Source: a virus. From it: a stretch of 64,000 bases of DNA. This document shows positions 63,644 through 64,000 of the stretch, in pieces (within the stretch, counting starts at the first letter, position 1; each line of letters begins with the position of its first letter). The notes under the pieces were generated by a model, which made no database searches, was not told where the DNA came from, and saw only the letters and a program-made list of their open reading frames with translations. Position numbers and translations under genes: made by a program. Where the stretch lies: the IMG/VR virus record IMGVR_UViG_3300042878_001565, positions 1-64,000 of that record. One strand, given 5' to 3'.

Positions 63644-64000
63644 TTAATCTGTTATATTAGCAATTTGTTCAGAATCTACAGAATCATAATATGATAACCT
63701 TAATCCATTGGCACTGTTCATAAACAGTTTTTTATTATAATTTGCATAAACGTGTAATGCAGGTGTAAAATCTGTAGTTGCTACATCAATTTCTATCGAT
63801 GTATTTTTAAATGTATTTACAGTAATATTACCATCAAATAATAAACCTGTTACATTAAGCATTGAATTAATTTTATTAAATCTAAATAATCCAGTAAATG
63901 ATACATTTGTACAAGTACCTGTAAATAAATTTGAAGTAAATTCACCAGAAAATGATGTATTATATACATGATCTAAAAAAGTTCCGTTTTCAGAATCATT
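63644..64000 (-). CDS. Beta-repeat tail protein, C-terminal part (5' end outside window)
   Basis: The frame ends at 63644 and is open to the window edge; an ATG at 63862 is internal, because codons upstream of it stay open to base 64000. The visible ~118 residues show short repeated strands of the type F.G.F/L (NTSFSGEFTSNLF, TGTCTNVSFTGLFRF, NVTGLLFDGNITV), which suggests a right-handed beta-helix or stacked beta structure as in tail spikes. The protein precedes the collagen-like fibre gene by 10 bases on the same transcript. Confidence 0.65.
   Translation of the reverse strand, partial: NDSENGTFLDHVYNTSFSGEFTSNLFTGTCTNVSFTGLFRFNKINSMLNVTGLLFDGNITVNTFKNTSIEIDVATTDFTPALHVYANYNKKLFMNSANGLRLSYYDSVDSEQIANITD

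Noticed and set aside
1-64000. Integrase, repressor, tRNA or insertion-sequence genes
   Set aside because: None seen; gaps between genes are at most about 160 bp and no recombinase or transposase motif appears. This argues for, but does not prove, a lytic lifestyle, as the rest of the genome is not visible.

Overview
This window looks like a fragment of a large, strictly lytic tailed phage of the crAss-like group (order Crassvirales) infecting a Bacteroidota host, probably a Flavobacterium-like bacterium. Four things support this. (1) The coding layout is a replication block on the + strand facing a late block on the - strand, with three giant consecutive genes (2508, 3988 and 2024 aa). (2) The 3988-aa protein carries the GADYDIDKMF signature of the crAss-like virion RNA polymerase. 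(3) The DNA is AT-rich, genes lack Shine-Dalgarno sites, and three candidate promoters carry the Bacteroidota -7 element TAnnTTTG. (4) One fibre-region protein resembles a module common in Bacteroidota surface proteins. The standard genetic code fits, since TAA, TAG and TGA all end genes. Terminase, portal and major capsid genes are not in the window; they presumably lie beyond base 64000.

Region 1 (1-14505, + strand) holds DNA metabolism and small accessory genes: a MoxR-type AAA+ ATPase, a RecE/RecB-like PD-(D/E)XK nuclease, a small WGR-domain protein, a family B DNA polymerase with proofreading exonuclease, a zinc-ribbon acidic protein, an SF1 (RecD/Dda-type) helicase, and a tightly overlapping train of small genes that includes a MazG/PRA-PH-type nucleotide pyrophosphohydrolase. 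Two hairpin terminators (near 4560 and 9350) split it into transcription units.

Region 2 (14480-49720, - strand) holds the proteins expected to ride in the virion and enter the cell: the three giant proteins and four proteins of 595-1096 aa. The 3988-aa polypeptide combines a zincin-like domain, the RNA polymerase core, and a C-terminal array that resembles a macro-like/DUF7831 domain, a SLOG nucleotide-binding domain and DUF4326. The 2508-aa protein carries a zincin-like segment and a polynucleotide-kinase-like P-loop domain. The 2024-aa protein carries a third zincin-like domain. This is a 'polyvalent protein' architecture welded to a virion RNA polymerase, and it is the most interesting system here.

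Region 3 (49781-56881, - strand) is the tail/connector module: a 1666-aa tail-stabilisation (muzzle-like) protein, two ring/connector proteins and a small late protein. It follows two tandem terminators and a good Bacteroidota-type promoter. Region 4 (57043-64000, - strand) is a fibre cassette of collagen-like proteins, a tail-collar protein, a von Willebrand A protein and a partial gene running off the end.

Genes are packed without any gap above about 160 bp. I saw no tRNA, CRISPR array, insertion sequence, integrase or repressor. All identifications come from reading motifs by eye; no database search was possible.
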